From Cadophora sp. MPI-SDFR-AT-0126 (Eukaryota; Ascomycota; Leotiomycetes; Helotiales; Ploettnerulaceae), in the NCBI GenBank assembly GCA_020747065.1, contig JAGMVK010000010.1:310001-374000 (forward strand): a stretch of DNA of 64,000 bases, in the 5' to 3' direction. Shown here piece after piece: positions 1 through 11,633 of this stretch (the stretch's first letter is position 1; every line of letters starts with the position of its first letter). Under the pieces are notes generated by a model that saw only the letters and a list, made by a program, of their open reading frames with translations, did not search any database and was not told the DNA's origin. A program made the position numbers and the translations under genes.

Positions 1-421
1 GTTGATTTTCGATGAGAGATTCACATATCGACCAGTTGTCCGACGATAATACCTCTGCAGCAACGTATGCATATCGATTCCGCTTCTTCTCCTTCTCATC
101 TTCCTCGTCCTCAGCAGGTCCACGGGACTGTGAAAATGATAGGCCCTTGCCCTTGGACTCGATATCCTCTTCTTTTTCTTCTGCAGCCGCCGGCTCGGGT
201 TCCTCAACTACCACGGTTTCCAATTTCGGAGCTACCACATATTCCAGCAAACGCTCCAATACCTTGTCCTCGCGCAAGAACTCGATAAGCTTGGTGTTGT
301 GCTGTTTGAGCTCTTGTATCAGATCGCTCTCGTCAAGCAGCTCCTCGAGTGTAACGTCGGGTTTATCGAGGATGGTATCGATAGTGGAGATATTGGCGTA
401 TCCGCCAAATCGCCAAAACAT
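1..421 (-). CDS. SAP190: SAPS family protein (Sit4/PP6 phosphatase-associated), N-terminal part
   Basis: The gene reads leftward and leaves the window, so only the first 140 codons are visible. It starts MFWRFGGYANISTIDTILDK at 421 and stays open to base 1. After the start come the family's conserved helices (VTLEELLDESDLIQELKQHN, then LIEFLREDKVLERLLEYVV), an acidic Glu-rich insert around residues 75-90, and SSDNWSICESLIEN at the edge. SAPS proteins are regulatory subunits of the Sit4/PP6 phosphatase and act in G1 progression and nutrient (TOR) signalling; yeast has SAP185 and SAP190. The start is firm because MFWRFG is the usual N-terminus in this family. No intron is seen in this part. Family assignment is strong; which yeast paralogue it matches cannot be decided here. 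Confidence 0.88.
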   Translation of the reverse strand, partial: MFWRFGGYANISTIDTILDKPDVTLEELLDESDLIQELKQHNTKLIEFLREDKVLERLLEYVVAPKLETVVVEEPEPAAAEEKEEDIESKGKGLSFSQSRGPAEDEEDEKEKKRNRYAYVAAEVLSSDNWSICESLIENQ

Positions 422-2155
422 CTTGATTTACGTGACAGCACTCGTCTGCCACCGGTAGCTGGGCGGCGGATCGAGGTATGAGGTATTTCTGCAGACAAAC
501 AATCGCTGGAAGATGGTCATGCGAGTATTCTCGTCAATAGTGGAGCCGCAAAATCGGGGCGAAAAGAACGCCAGGAGGCTGTCGCAATGCGCGGATATGA
601 TCTATCTGTCGCAGGGGGCTTCGGATGATGCTTCGGAGACAGACTGGTAGTTTAAAGGTCAGCTGGGACATGATCTAGTGGTCAAGGCACGTTGTTGACT
701 CCGGTGAGGTTTGATTGTGGGACTGATGCCTGAGAATGGCCAGGCGCGATTCAGCCTTTCGCGAAGCCTCTGCGCAAGACCACAGTGTAGTGTGGGGAAA
801 GAGGGACAATGAGAAGAGGGGCAGCCATACAAGCAAAGAATATGAGAGCAATGGGCGTAGTAATGTACAGGCCGAAGGTCGTGTGCCGGGGCGTGTAATA
901 TGAAGACGTCGGAATTTTATTGAGGCTCAAATGCTGAGTTGGCAAGGAAGCCACGCTACGCCAGGTCGATAGCAGATGGATGGATGATTAAGAGTGCGAT
1001 GAGGAAGAAAGATCGGGTATCAAAGAATAACAAGAAAGAAGTGAAGTTAAGGCGTTCGTAGAAGTACAATAGAGGGTCGTATCGAGGGACAGGTGAAGCG
1101 TGAGGTTGAAGATGCGGCTTCTGATTGTTTGGTTTGAAGAAGGAGTGAGGTCGGGATTGTGCTGGGACGGCCTGGATGGTCAGGTAGGCGGAACAGGTCC
1201 TCTACCTCCGTAGGCGGAAGCTGCTTTCTTTTCCTGATATGATAATCTGGCTTAGCCTGGGCTGGGTTGGGTTGGGGTTGGCGTCCTGCCCTTCCCGTCG
1301 GATCCCTGCAGCCAGCAAGTATTTTGGTGGAGGGAGAGAGGGCAACACAAGTCAGAGCCCCTATTCCAGTTCTTGAGATGGGACGGGCAGCGACGTAAAT
1401 TGCTTGCTTGCTTGTTTCCGTTGATCTCTACATTGAGGCCGTTCGCAGCAGTTATGATTTAGGTAAATAAGCAATCCATATCTATATCTCGACCATCCAG
1501 GTCCACATGTGCTTCGACAATGCGGTATTGTCTTTGCCACGTCTTCTCCCATCCACGCATGGACAAAAGACAGCACATGCTGGGATGCACCTTTTTTTGA
1601 AACCAAATAAGAACGGGTTTGCCACGTGATGATCGGATCTTGCCGAATTTGAGCCGTCATGTTGGACCAATTACAATGGCTGGCTGTTAGGATGCAACAT
1701 GGACAAGTCCGTCTTAATGCATTGCGACACAGCCTTATGACCGTACCAGACCTGACCTGAGCTCTCTTCAGCGATCATTCAAACAAGAAACAACTCAAGT
1801 CCATCTTACAGCAGCATTAATCCGCCCGCTACAAAACGCATTTGTTTCTAATTAAACTATCACAGCTGCGTCTTATTTAGCTTCTCATTGCAGCTCAATA
1901 CCCCCGCTCCAGCCGATATCAAGTGTGGTAGCTTTGAACCATCAATTCCGTGGAATAGCCTTCCACGTACCACACAACGAACGCAGTACGACCATCCCGC
2001 CTTCTAGGCATCGCAGTGGAACAGAATACCACCTCAGCATAGCCTCGTTCCGGGAAAGCTTCCTATCCTCGTGGGGACGTGATACCGACCGGCGATCGAT
2101 CGAGGGGTAGTCATACAATTCGCAAACCTAGAATCATTCAAACGACGTACACAAA
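422..2155. other. Intergenic, divergent promoters of SAPS and VPS60
   Basis: This is the shared upstream region of two divergent genes. Short open frames at 751-954 and 1361-1670 (minus) and 1925-2110 (plus) have no recognisable content. I see no repeat or RNA gene. Confidence 0.4.
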
Positions 2156-2834
2156 ATGAACAGACTATTTGGCGCGAAGAGTTCGGCTCCCAAGCCAACT
2201 CTAAATTCTGCCATTTCAAATGTAAGATAGTCTCCCATCCAGTATTACCCAGCTAATTCCCAAGGTCGACGAACGAGTATCCTCAATCGACGTCAAGCTC
2301 GCCGCGATAAATGCCGAGCTCCAGGGCTACCAAACCAAACTCTCCAAGATGCGCGACGGTCCAGGCAAGACAGCCATCAAGCAGAAAGCGCTCAAGGTGC
2401 TACAGCGGCGGAAGATGTACGAGGGACAGCGCGACCAACTCCAACAACAATCCTGGAACATGGAACAGGCAGGCATGATGCAGGATAATCTCAAGAATGT
2501 CATGACGACGGTAGATGCCATGAAGCAGACCAATAAGAGCTTGAAGCAGCAGTACGGCAAGATCAATATCGACAAGATTGAGCGCATGCAAGATGAGATG
2601 GCTGATCTAATGGATATTGGGAATGACATCCAGGAGAGCATAAGTCGCAGTTATGATATCCCGGAAGATGTGGACGAGGCAGAGCTGGATGCTGAACTAG
2701 AGGCCCTAGGCGATGAAGTCGAGTTTGAGAACTTCGGTGCGGAGAGTACGCCCAGTTTCATGGTGGATGAGGTACCGCAATTCATTGATGAACCGCCTCA
2801 GACGACTGGCCAAGTCAAGGAAGCTGCTGGATAA
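2156..2834 (+). CDS. VPS60: ESCRT-III subunit Vps60/CHMP5
   Basis: Two exons, 2156-2221 and 2265-2834, give 211 residues. The N-terminus MNRLFGAKSSAPKPTLNSAI followed by VDERVSSIDVKL, and then RDGPGKTAIKQKALKVLQRR and LSRSYDIPE-like ISRSYDIPEDVDEAEL, match CHMP5/Vps60 from yeast to human. The protein is a coiled-coil Snf7-fold subunit with an acidic C-terminal tail. It works at endosomes in multivesicular body formation, where the family binds Vta1 and helps recruit the Vps4 ATPase. The proposed intron is only 43 nt and ends in AAG; an alternative CAG acceptor at 2250-2252 would add four residues (LIPK) in frame. That junction is the only uncertain point. Confidence 0.93.
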
Positions 2835-3047
2835 TCGGAATGGGTTGGAGACTGGCTACGTGGCGTTGACTGGAGTTTGGATTTACCGATGGAATTACAT
2901 CCGGGGCTTCTAATGCATGGCCAAGAAGATTCAAGCATACAACAAGAGCCTGTACTTCTCAGTTTTCTTTTGCGAGTCTTTCCATTCCATTTGGGTACCC
3001 TGAGGCAAGGTCCTCCAAGCTCTTCTCCTTCCAAAGTACTGCCTTTG

Positions 3048-3049
<2 letters not shown>

Positions 3050-3078
<29 letters not shown>

Positions 3079-3088
3079 TTTTTTTTTC
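3050..3088. repeat. Poly-T tract
   Basis: Almost uninterrupted T run (single C near 3060) downstream of VPS60. It produces spurious poly-Lys and poly-Phe open frames. It may mark a poly(A)-like insertion or replication slippage. Confidence 0.9.
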
Positions 3089-3884
3089 CAGTCCTGGCAC
3101 TCAAGCAGCTTCCTCAGTACTTCTTCCTCTATAGGGCAAACCCCGCACTCTTCCGCCCACCCATCAGACACTGTGGTCCTGCGACCTCCAGTGAAGATGC
3201 AGAGAAACGTTTTGCCCAGAATCTGGGGGACCACGCCAAACCGGGCAATGAAAATGCAACTCTGATGAGACGAGTACGACAGCCTCGCCCAGCTACTGTG
3301 GTCGATCTCGGGCGCTGTTCCTCCAAGCTGCACATAGACTCGCCCGACATGTCTCTGTGCTGTACCGTTCATGTATCATCAGTGGCCTCATTAAGATGTC
3401 TTGTTCTAATCATTGGTTCCGTATAAGCAAGCTATTGTCATGGCACAACGCCCTGCAAGTAGCTCGTCAGCTTGGTTTAAGTAAACCAACAGTTCATCTC
3501 CTTCTCATCCCATCCTTCGCATCTCCTCCCCATCGCCTTCCTCACATCTTCCATATATCTTTAGGTCCCAATTTCAAATCCCCAAATCCTCAAATCCGCA
3601 TCTCCAGCATCGTCTTCAACCTACCTGAGTACTCGCACTCACTCAAGCTCCACACACTTATCCCCGTCCCCATTCCCTCTAGACCAATTCCAACCCCCCA
3701 GACCACTATATGTTCCTACCAGCCCGCCCAGCACCAATCCTCTCTTCTCCATTCGACTCAGACGACGGCGGCAAGCTCTCCTGTCCCACCTCTCCCTCAC
3801 CACCTTCCCCCGAAGTCCACCGAAGACACCTGTTCTAATCCAGCAATCAACACTCCCCACCAGCACCTCACCCATCCTCCCACA

Positions 3885-4901
3885 ATGAGCAACCAGCCAA
3901 CATCCTTTTCCGACTTTGAAGATCTATCAATCGTTGTCGTGAAAGACACTCCCAATTCCCCCAGTGATCCTACAACGACGCACTTCACGGAAAACGAGGA
4001 ACCACGACACTGCAGGATAACCACCAGTCGTGGTCTAAAATCGAAAGAGAAAGAGACCCCCAACATTATCGGTCAGGAAACGCTGGAACTGTATGGCGAC
4101 AAACCGGCTGAAAGCAAGACTGAGAGCGGTGGACGAAAGGGACGTAGTAAGGGGCTGGCCATCGATATTGATATCGCGAAAGCTTATAGTCCTTACCACG
4201 CTCTGCCTATTGCGACTTCAGAGGGTGGAGCTAAAGCTGGAATCGAGGAACTACACAGTCTATCTCCTAATTCTAATGAGCCTGAGGACGAATTGACGGT
4301 GATTGGCAAATCCTCCGATTCTGCCACGAGCTCTCCCCACATGGACGAGAAGGTCGTCACGTCAACTAGTGGGCTTTTGTGTATGGATAAGGATAAGGAC
4401 AAGGGTTTCGATCTCGGTCCTGTGACTGATGATCTACGTGTCGGGGGACTACGCACCGTAGGTGGTAGTTATGAAGCTGTTGCTGCTGGGAATGATTGGG
4501 AGGACAAGAGGGAGGAGGAGGATGTGATTGAGATTCCTTTGAATGGGAGGGGAAGTAGGGGTCCGAAACCTACGAGTCCAACTCTCAGATCAACTCCCGA
4601 TATTGTAGATGATCTACCATCTGAGAATTATGTTGACTGGGATAACGGAAATTGCGATAGCGACGACGACGAAGATGAATCTTCATCTGCTAGTTCATCC
4701 TTATCCGAAAATCTCGGAGGCGTAAAAATCGCGTCCGAAATGAAGTTGGATTTCGTAGTTATCGACCTCGATGACTATAAAGGTGAAGGCTTCGAACACA
4801 GCGGCCGGTATACTGGCATTACCGAGTTCGATGGTAGTGGTTGTGGCGATAAAAAGTTCATGACTGGATTTGTGGCGAGGGAGGAAATTGAAGGGTACTG
4901 A
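3885..4901 (+). CDS. Hypothetical acidic protein
   Basis: Single-exon frame of 338 residues starting MSNQPTSFSDFEDLSIVVVK. I do not recognise a family. It is hydrophilic, Ser/Asp/Glu-rich and probably disordered, with a strongly acidic Asp/Ser run around residues 257-272 and a hydrophobic patch KLDFVVIDLDDYKG near the C-terminus. The frame is open upstream to 3357 and an earlier ATG exists at 3396, which would give about 501 residues. I chose 3885 because 3480-3880 is a C/T-rich, Pro/Ser-coding stretch typical of fungal 5' leaders, while codon content changes at MSNQ. No membrane segment or signal peptide is visible. Codon use and length support a real gene; function is unknown. Confidence 0.6.
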   Translation: MSNQPTSFSDFEDLSIVVVKDTPNSPSDPTTTHFTENEEPRHCRITTSRGLKSKEKETPNIIGQETLELYGDKPAESKTESGGRKGRSKGLAIDIDIAKAYSPYHALPIATSEGGAKAGIEELHSLSPNSNEPEDELTVIGKSSDSATSSPHMDEKVVTSTSGLLCMDKDKDKGFDLGPVTDDLRVGGLRTVGGSYEAVAAGNDWEDKREEEDVIEIPLNGRGSRGPKPTSPTLRSTPDIVDDLPSENYVDWDNGNCDSDDDEDESSSASSSLSENLGGVKIASEMKLDFVVIDLDDYKGEGFEHSGRYTGITEFDGSGCGDKKFMTGFVAREEIEGY

Positions 4902-5539
4902 GAGGTTGTTGAGGTTGGAGGGGAAGGTTTTGTAGAGTGTTTGTGGTGGGTAGGCGGGGCGGGTAAGGAGGTGAGGAGGTGTGGTGTGGGAGGAGGTGTT
5001 GAGGGTTGAACTGTGAGTGGTGAATGGGGACTGGGTAGGTTGAGGGAAGAGAGAATTTCTTGAGAGGGGGTTTGTCAAGGGTGGTTCGCTCTATCGTCTT
5101 TTTACTAACGAAGTATGCTTTATTCTGCTCTTGCTTGCTATTTCCACTTTCTCAATATTCTCTCCCTTTTCTCATTGTTGATTCAAAGCTTTCTCGTTGA
5201 AAAGTTCACGGCACTGGTCATGTTCTTTTCGTTTCCCAGTTTTGGGTGGAATTCTTTCTTTCTTGAGGTGGTCTATGTGGCTGTCTACGGTGGAACTGCT
5301 CAAATGAAGCACAAGATATCGTACATGGGAAATACAAGGTTGTTTGAATGATGTTATCTATTACTTTACTCAAGCCGGTATATCATCTATGTCCAACGCC
5401 AGTCCAAGTCCAAGCTTACCCAAGTCCATTGATATCTACCGAATTCATTCCATCTATTAGAGCTTGATTATTTCTATACCCACCATCCAGCTCATCTCAA
5501 GATAATCCTGCGCAGTACACCAACATCCATCCCCTCATC
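4902..5539. other. Convergent intergenic region
   Basis: Lies between the 3' ends of the acidic gene and the RTA1 gene. It begins with a G-rich stretch (4905-5060) and then becomes T-rich. The 78-codon frame at 5115 has no support. Confidence 0.4.
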
Positions 5540-6655
5540 TCATCTCCTTCCTCCACCAACAAAACTCTCATTCCCACTCTCCAACCCCACCGCCAGGGGA
5601 ACAGCACCCTTCAGATCCCCCCTCCTCCCAATAATCTCCCCAGGATGCACCACATTAAAGACCACCATCACCCCCACCATCAGCACCGCATCAAACACAT
5701 AAATATACACCTCGCTACTCATCAGCGTGCCGTCGTGCCCGCCCGCAAACTCAAAGATCCGAAAGATAGACCTGATGAAGATGAGCAGGCTGGCGGCGTA
5801 CAGCGCCCAGAGGTATTTCTGCCAGGGGCTGCGCAGCGAGGCGGTGGTGGGTGAGAGCGCGAGGCGCCGGTGGAAGAGGATGCTGGTGCCGACGAAGAGG
5901 CCGAAGAAGAGGATTTGCAGGACGAGGCCGGCTATGACGAGGGTTTTGCCGAGGTTTTGGGAGGAGGCTTTGGCCATCATGGAACCGCCTGTTTGTTTAT
6001 ACGCTGTGAGTGAATCATCCCAGAAGATTTGGTGGGATGGTCAGTGAGAAGAAGGTAAGGGAGACACGTACCTCCAGCTTGCACGAGGAAAGAGAAGACG
6101 TCGCCGATGACGAAGATCTTGGTGAGCCAATTCGCGCGTATAGGCGCCATGCTTTCACCATTGGTAAAGAGGATGATGCGGCCGAGGACCATGTAGATAC
6201 TGGCTGCGAAGAGGGAAGGTGGGAGTAGGAGGAGAAGTGTTTGGATGATGAAGATTGAGGTGCTGGTTATGTTGTAGTGGGAGATGATGCGGAAGACATA
6301 GCCGGTCCATTCGACTGTTTGTTGTTAGTATTTTGATGTGGAGTGGTAGGTGGATGATGGTAATAGACGGTAGGTTGAAGATGGAAATGAGTGAAGGGGA
6401 AAGGGAGCCACTGACAGTGTCCACCGATGAGAAGAGGGATGAAATAGTATGTTCGTTTCGTCCAAGCTTGCCAGCAGTGATATGCTGTGGTGATGAAGAA
6501 GAGTACTGCGAATATCGCTGCTGCTGCAACAGAGGGGTCATATCTGTAGTCATCAGCAACATTTCCTTCAAAAAAGTGATATCTCAGGGTGCATACTGGT
6601 AGAAAGAGAACTTATCATCATCGCGAGCGGTAATGATAGAAAGAGAAGAAGTCAT
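5540..6655 (-). CDS. RTA1-family 7-TM membrane protein (lipid-translocating exporter-like)
   Basis: Four exons on the minus strand (6655-6597, 6543-6416, 6314-6072, 5988-5540) give 292 residues in one unbroken frame. After a short N-terminus the first helix follows FSFYQYDPSVAAAAIFAV. The RTA1 signatures appear in order: YYFIPLLIGGHFEWTGYVFR, QTLLLLLPPSLFAASIYM, GDVFSFLVQAGGGSMM and RSIFRIFEFAGG. Seven hydrophobic segments are visible. Splice joins are supported because each restores a family motif: the join at 6416/6314 makes HFEWTG and the join at 6072/5988 makes QAGGGS. RTA1 relatives (Rta1, Rsb1) are plasma-membrane or ER proteins tied to 7-aminocholesterol resistance and long-chain base export; the substrate here is unknown. 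The cytoplasmic tail is short. Confidence 0.9.
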
Positions 6656-7336
6656 GATCGAGAGTAACTTTTGGAAATACGCTGAAAGAAGTGATGAAAT
6701 GGTCAAGCATATAATTAAGAGAACGACTTGAAAACAAAGCAACGCTACGCGGGGGTATCAATACTTGTACTTCTTCAATTCGAATACGAATAGATGTCAT
6801 GGCAAGGGTCGAACGGACACAACAGGCCTCCGACTGTCCTCCCCTTGCATCCTCGTACGGAACCTCATGCTATTGGCATCTGATAAGCGAGACTTGCAAG
6901 AGAGCCTGGGCATAAATATGGATATCAGATCCCAACCAATACGGCAACGATCAATAAACGGCGTCCCGGAATTTAGGAATTTACCTGTCCGCCGTCTTGA
7001 AGTAGGGGCTCGCTTGATATCTTCCGAGCGCCGATGTTGTCAGAACAGCGAATGGGATCGCAAGCAAGGATAGACTGCGCCTCCAACGCCCTCTTGTCCC
7101 TGACAGCGCTCAGCAGAACCTCATCAGTCGAAAGCGAGCTAGCGTTACGACCACCCTCATCGCATAGAGCGTCTTCTCATTCGACGCTCGTCAGAAACCG
7201 AATACCGACACCCTTCATTCCTGGTCCACTCTATCTGGTTTATTCTTATCCCCGGCATTCAAGATCCAGTCTCTTCTCTGCGCGCACCGGCGTTCATTTT
7301 TACGAAGATCGTACGAGCTACATTCCCAGTCTGCCA
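6656..7336. other. Divergent promoter region (RTA1 / Zn2Cys6 gene)
   Basis: Upstream region shared by the RTA1 gene and the transcription factor gene. Frames at 6765-7073 and 7034-7336 are open but show no recognisable protein; the second only becomes coding at the ATG at 7337. Confidence 0.4.
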
Positions 7337-9244
7337 ATGGAGTCAGCCCAGCCAGGTGCGATCGCTGATGCTGAGGGTGCGGCACAGCGTATCAAGCCGC
7401 GTCGTCCTCATCACAAGAGCCGGAATGGCTGTGTGCAGTGCAAGGCCAGGAAGATAAAGGTGCGTTGGAACTTCCTGCAACCTGTCCGGCACAGTCTTGT
7501 TCTCGTGTTCTGTAATTTCACGTATTGTTTGAGTCGTCAGTCGTGGAGGCTGAGCAGCTTGAGATGTGGTGTTGAAGTGGGCCAGTGGATGGATGAGGTG
7601 CATTCGGGGGGAAATTTTGGGCCTGGGCGTTGCTCATGAGCACCTGTTCGGACGACTTTGTGGTTGAATCCGATGGGATGACGGGTCATACTATGCGCTT
7701 TAAGGAATTCACGATGTTCAGTGAAAGTTCTTGGGCATCGCTTGTGATTGACTTTTGGCCAGTGCCATCCTAACAAAGGTTGTTTAAGCTTCATCTAAGA
7801 CAGGGCCACTCCACAATCGGGCTCTCGGAATAGTCTAAAATCCCGTTTGATTCTGCCGACTTGGACTGCTCCCAGTCGAACAGAATCAATTTGCCTTTGC
7901 ATCAAGTTGTAGGATTTACACTCATCAATTTGACGGCTGCAAGTGGTAGCTACAGTTTGTTTCTTGACTCGAGCATGTCTTGTTCTTGTCTCTCTCTTTA
8001 TTCGTCATTTAGTATCAGATTGCTGTTGTTGCTCGCTAACGGGATCTCAGTGTGGAGAAGAGAAGCCTACTTGCAAGAAGTGCCAAAGCTATGGAACGGA
8101 ATGCTCCTTTCTCCAGACACATCCGCTCCATAGAGTACCTCCACCACCTCCTCCACAAACTGCAGTCCCAGCTTGGGCAAATCCAAAACCTATACCAACA
8201 GGATCACGAGAACCTACCATTCAATCAATGCTCTCTCCTGACCCCAACACTATCCAGACCCCCAGCCCAGCGATATCAAGTCCACTGAGGCGCTCTTCAC
8301 CACCACCAGAAAGCTATACAATGCAGGACCTCGAGCTTCTACACTTCTACACAACGACATACTCAGACAACTTTTTTGAAGACCCGAAACTCATCGAGAT
8401 CTATCGGACGACAGTCGTACAGCTGGCCTTTGACTATCCGTTCCTGATGCATGAAATCATGGCTGTCGCAGCACTGAATCTCGCAATTCTCAGACCGCAA
8501 AAACGAGCATCCTATCTGCACTTGTCAGATACACACGCCGCGACTGGACTCTCCCTTTTTCAAGCAGAAATATCGAATCTCAATGAGCACAACTGTCATG
8601 CTTGTTTAGCGTTCTCGTCTCTGATATTTACCAATGCATGGGCCTCGCAGGATGTGAACAAACCATCTACGCTATTCTTTTCTCCGTCTAATGATGACGA
8701 GGCCTATGACCAGATACGATGGATCAAGTTACAGCGCGGCACCAAAGCTCTCATCAGCACAACATGGCCTAGTCTCGTGAATGGGCCCATGGCCGCGGTG
8801 TTCAAGCCATGGAAAGATCTGGATCCGAATCGACCGGACCCTTTGCCTGAAGACGAGGAAAGGCGTTTCCAGGAACTTACAGAATCGTGGGCCACAGTCT
8901 CTGATGACAAGAGACATATTTTAGACGGAGCGCTGAAACAGACGAGGAGAGTTTTCAGTATGTTGACGTTCTTTCCCGAACGAAGCAAACTTGAAATTAT
9001 CATGACATGGTTCACAAAGATTTCAGATGAGTACCTGGACTTATTGGAGCAGAAGTATCCACAAGCTATACTCATTGTTATGCATTATTGTGTGGTGCTA
9101 AAGCGGCTAGAAAGTATCTGGTGGATGAAAGGGAAGGCAGAGAATCTGATGCAAACGATGATTGATGTCCTGGGTAGTGGTTGGGAGAGATGGACAAGGT
9201 GGCCGATCGAGAAGGTTTTAAATAGACAAGTACAGCCCTACTAG
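7337..9244 (+). CDS. Zn2Cys6 transcription factor
   Basis: Two exons, 7337-7459 and 8051-9244, give 438 residues. The binuclear zinc cluster is canonical, C-X2-C-X6-C-X6-C-X2-C-X6-C, with cysteines at 32, 35, 42, 49, 52 and 59. It is split between exons after RKIK (GCVQCKARKIK | CGEEKPTCKKCQ). A Pro-rich linker (residues 70-120) leads to a helical fungal transcription-factor region that starts near DLELLHFYTTTYSD and includes HEIMAVAALNLA, the layout of the Upc2-like group. The protein should be nuclear and bind CGG-type half sites; its targets are unknown. The intron is 591 nt, far longer than others here, and its interior shows no coding. An unrecognised alternative exon inside it cannot be excluded. 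Confidence 0.85.
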
Positions 9245-9481
9245 GGAGTGTCAATATAAAAGTACCAAAATGTACTCATAGTATCGACTAAACAGACTTT
9301 GATTTCTTCTTCGAAGAATGCACGTACTGTACCCAATGGTTCGGACTTAAGACACTTGAGCTCCGTAATCTAATCGCCTATCAAAAGTCGTACAGGGGTC
9401 AACAAATGTCGGCGGCAACCACTCCATGATTCAACCTTCACTCTTCAATATCGTCCATTAGGTCACCCATTGTCTTCCTAT

Positions 9482-11310
9482 ATGCCCGGAATCGGATCTC
9501 GATCACCCTACATATGTGCCCGCTGTTTGCGAGGTACTCAGCAACGCCATGTCTTCCCAATCAAGCCCGGAACCACTTCCCGCCAATTCTCCCGGTGTTT
9601 GCCACTTCGAAGTTCCCAGCAGGACAACGCGGGCAAGCTGAAAGACAAGGAGGATCAGTCGTCACTCGAATCGAAGATACTCAATGCAGCTTCGGAAACC
9701 TCGTCTGAAGCTTCGCAGAGCAATGCGGTTTCAGAACAAGGAGCGATGTCCCGCCGGCTCGCGGAAGCAACCGAAGAAGCTCTCATCGAAGGCGGGCGTG
9801 CAGGCAGGAAAGCAGTCGAAGAAGCCGGCTTCTCAGAAGAGCTGAAAAACAAACTCCTCGACCGCGTAGAGACAGCGAAATTCCGAGCAGAGAACGCGGC
9901 CGCATTCGCAGAAGCAGGATTGAGCTCCAAAGTCGGACAGGGCTCGAGACAAATCGCTACAGGGCAGGCATGGACGGGGGATGAGAGTCCCCAAGATGCG
10001 ATGTTGCGGATGCTGGATGATGCGCGAAAACCGTTGAAACCTGGTCTAAGGGGGCCGGCGAAGATACCGAGCCCTGTTATTGATTTGAGGTTGAGCCCGA
10101 AGCCGAAGCAGAGACCTGGGGAGAGGCTGGCAAATGCGAGGGATAAGACTTCGATTTATGCTATTTCTAAGGATTCACAGATGAGTGATAAGGAGAGGGA
10201 GCAGATGAGGAGGGACTTGAAGGAGAGATTTGGGCCTGGGGTTGGGACAATGCCGAATTCGTTTCGGGGTCTGGCTGCGTTGGCCAACGAGAGGATCGAG
10301 GATGCAATTGCGAGAGGGCAATTCAAGGTAGGCTCTTCACATTCCGTTCTGAACATGTTCTGATCATTTTATAGAACATACCCCGTGGCAAAGGCATAGT
10401 CAGGGATACCCGAGCAGACAACCCTTTCATTGATACCACTGAGTACATCATGAACAAGATGATTCAAAGACAAGACATTGTCCCACCATGGATCGAAAAA
10501 CAGCAGGAGCTGGTAAAAACCGCCAACATATTCCGAGCTAGGCTACGAAACGACTGGAAACTACATGCTGCAAGGACAATTGCTAGTAGGGGTGGAAGCC
10601 TGGAAGAACAAATGCGGATGGCCGATCGTTATGCTGAAGCTGAGAGGGTATACAATCCTAAGAAGAAGGCTGTGGAGCAGATTTCTCTTCCGGCGAAAGC
10701 TACCAGCGACCCGGTTCTGGTTAATATTGTCCAGGAAATACCGTCAACATCCACCGAGAGCCCTCCAGTACAAATCTCGGTGGAGACGAAAGATGGTATT
10801 ATCGCTTCCACTGAGGCAGCATCTATGGTCCCGACAGCAAGTGGCCTAGACAACTCTGTAAAGACCAAAAGTGGAGTTGTTACTGCTGAAACCACCATCC
10901 CCTTAGCTCCCGAGATCAAACTGGAGCCAACCCCGATACCATTGCCTGCTCTATTCCGCATACCGTCGTGGGAGCAAGCAGAAAGTTCCTACCTCGCACT
11001 CGCCATCCAAAACCTCAATACCCTCACAAGATCCTACAACCTAATGGCACCTGATCTAGCCAAGAAGCCATACTTCTCTCTCGATAGAGAACTCAAATCA
11101 TGCTATGCAGATGTTGCACCGCAGCTTTCCCAAGCCATCAAAGAACGTGCCGCCAGGCCTGCCAAAGAGCTAGTGGAGAAGATCGGGCATAAACCGGGCG
11201 GCGTACTAGAACGATTCGCGAGCGATAAGGCCGTAATCTATGATTCGAAAAAGCCGCTGTACGGCTTTAAGGAGTTTTGGAGTGATCTGTGGGGCGAAAA
11301 GAGGGTTTGA
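9482..11310 (+). CDS. DNAJC28-like mitochondrial protein (DUF1992 domain)
   Basis: Two exons, 9482-10327 and 10375-11310, give 593 residues. The N-terminus MPGIGSRSPYICARCLRG with many Arg/Ser and few acids looks like a mitochondrial targeting sequence. The diagnostic block spans the 47-nt intron: FRGLAALANERIEDAIARGQ before it and NIPRGKGIVRDTRADNPFID, then TEYIMNKMIQRQDIVPPWIE after it. This is the DUF1992 domain shared with human DNAJC28; no J domain is seen. The rest is Ala/Glu-rich helices and a low-complexity Ser/Thr linker around residues 380-450. An in-frame TTG lies four codons upstream; the first ATG was used. Molecular function is poorly known in the family. Confidence 0.88.
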
Positions 11311-11633
11311 TACCAAACGAACCACGGAATCACTTCAGGTCCAATGGCTAGGTAAAGCCAAATTTCATGTTTCTCTGGAAATATATCGTTTCTTGATGTG
11401 TTTGCACTATTTCATGCTCAACCTTTCTACACTAATATGTGCCATGCAAGTGTCAATCCACACGGCATTCTCCACACTGATGTCCACTCGGACAGCACCA
11501 ATTGTTGAATGGTGGTATTGTAGCTGCGGTATAACAATAGAAGGATACCTCTTCACTTCAACCTCAGAGAACATCTGATCAACCACTCCAATGCCCGACA
11601 AAGCAACAAGGATCTTTATCAACACTGAAGAAC

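Noticed and set aside
12..458. Ser-rich plus-strand frame of 148 codons
   Set aside because: Exact antisense shadow of the SAPS gene; Ser runs mirror its Glu/Asp codons.
2798..3372. Minus-strand frames with poly-Lys
   Set aside because: Produced by the poly-T tract at 3050-3088.
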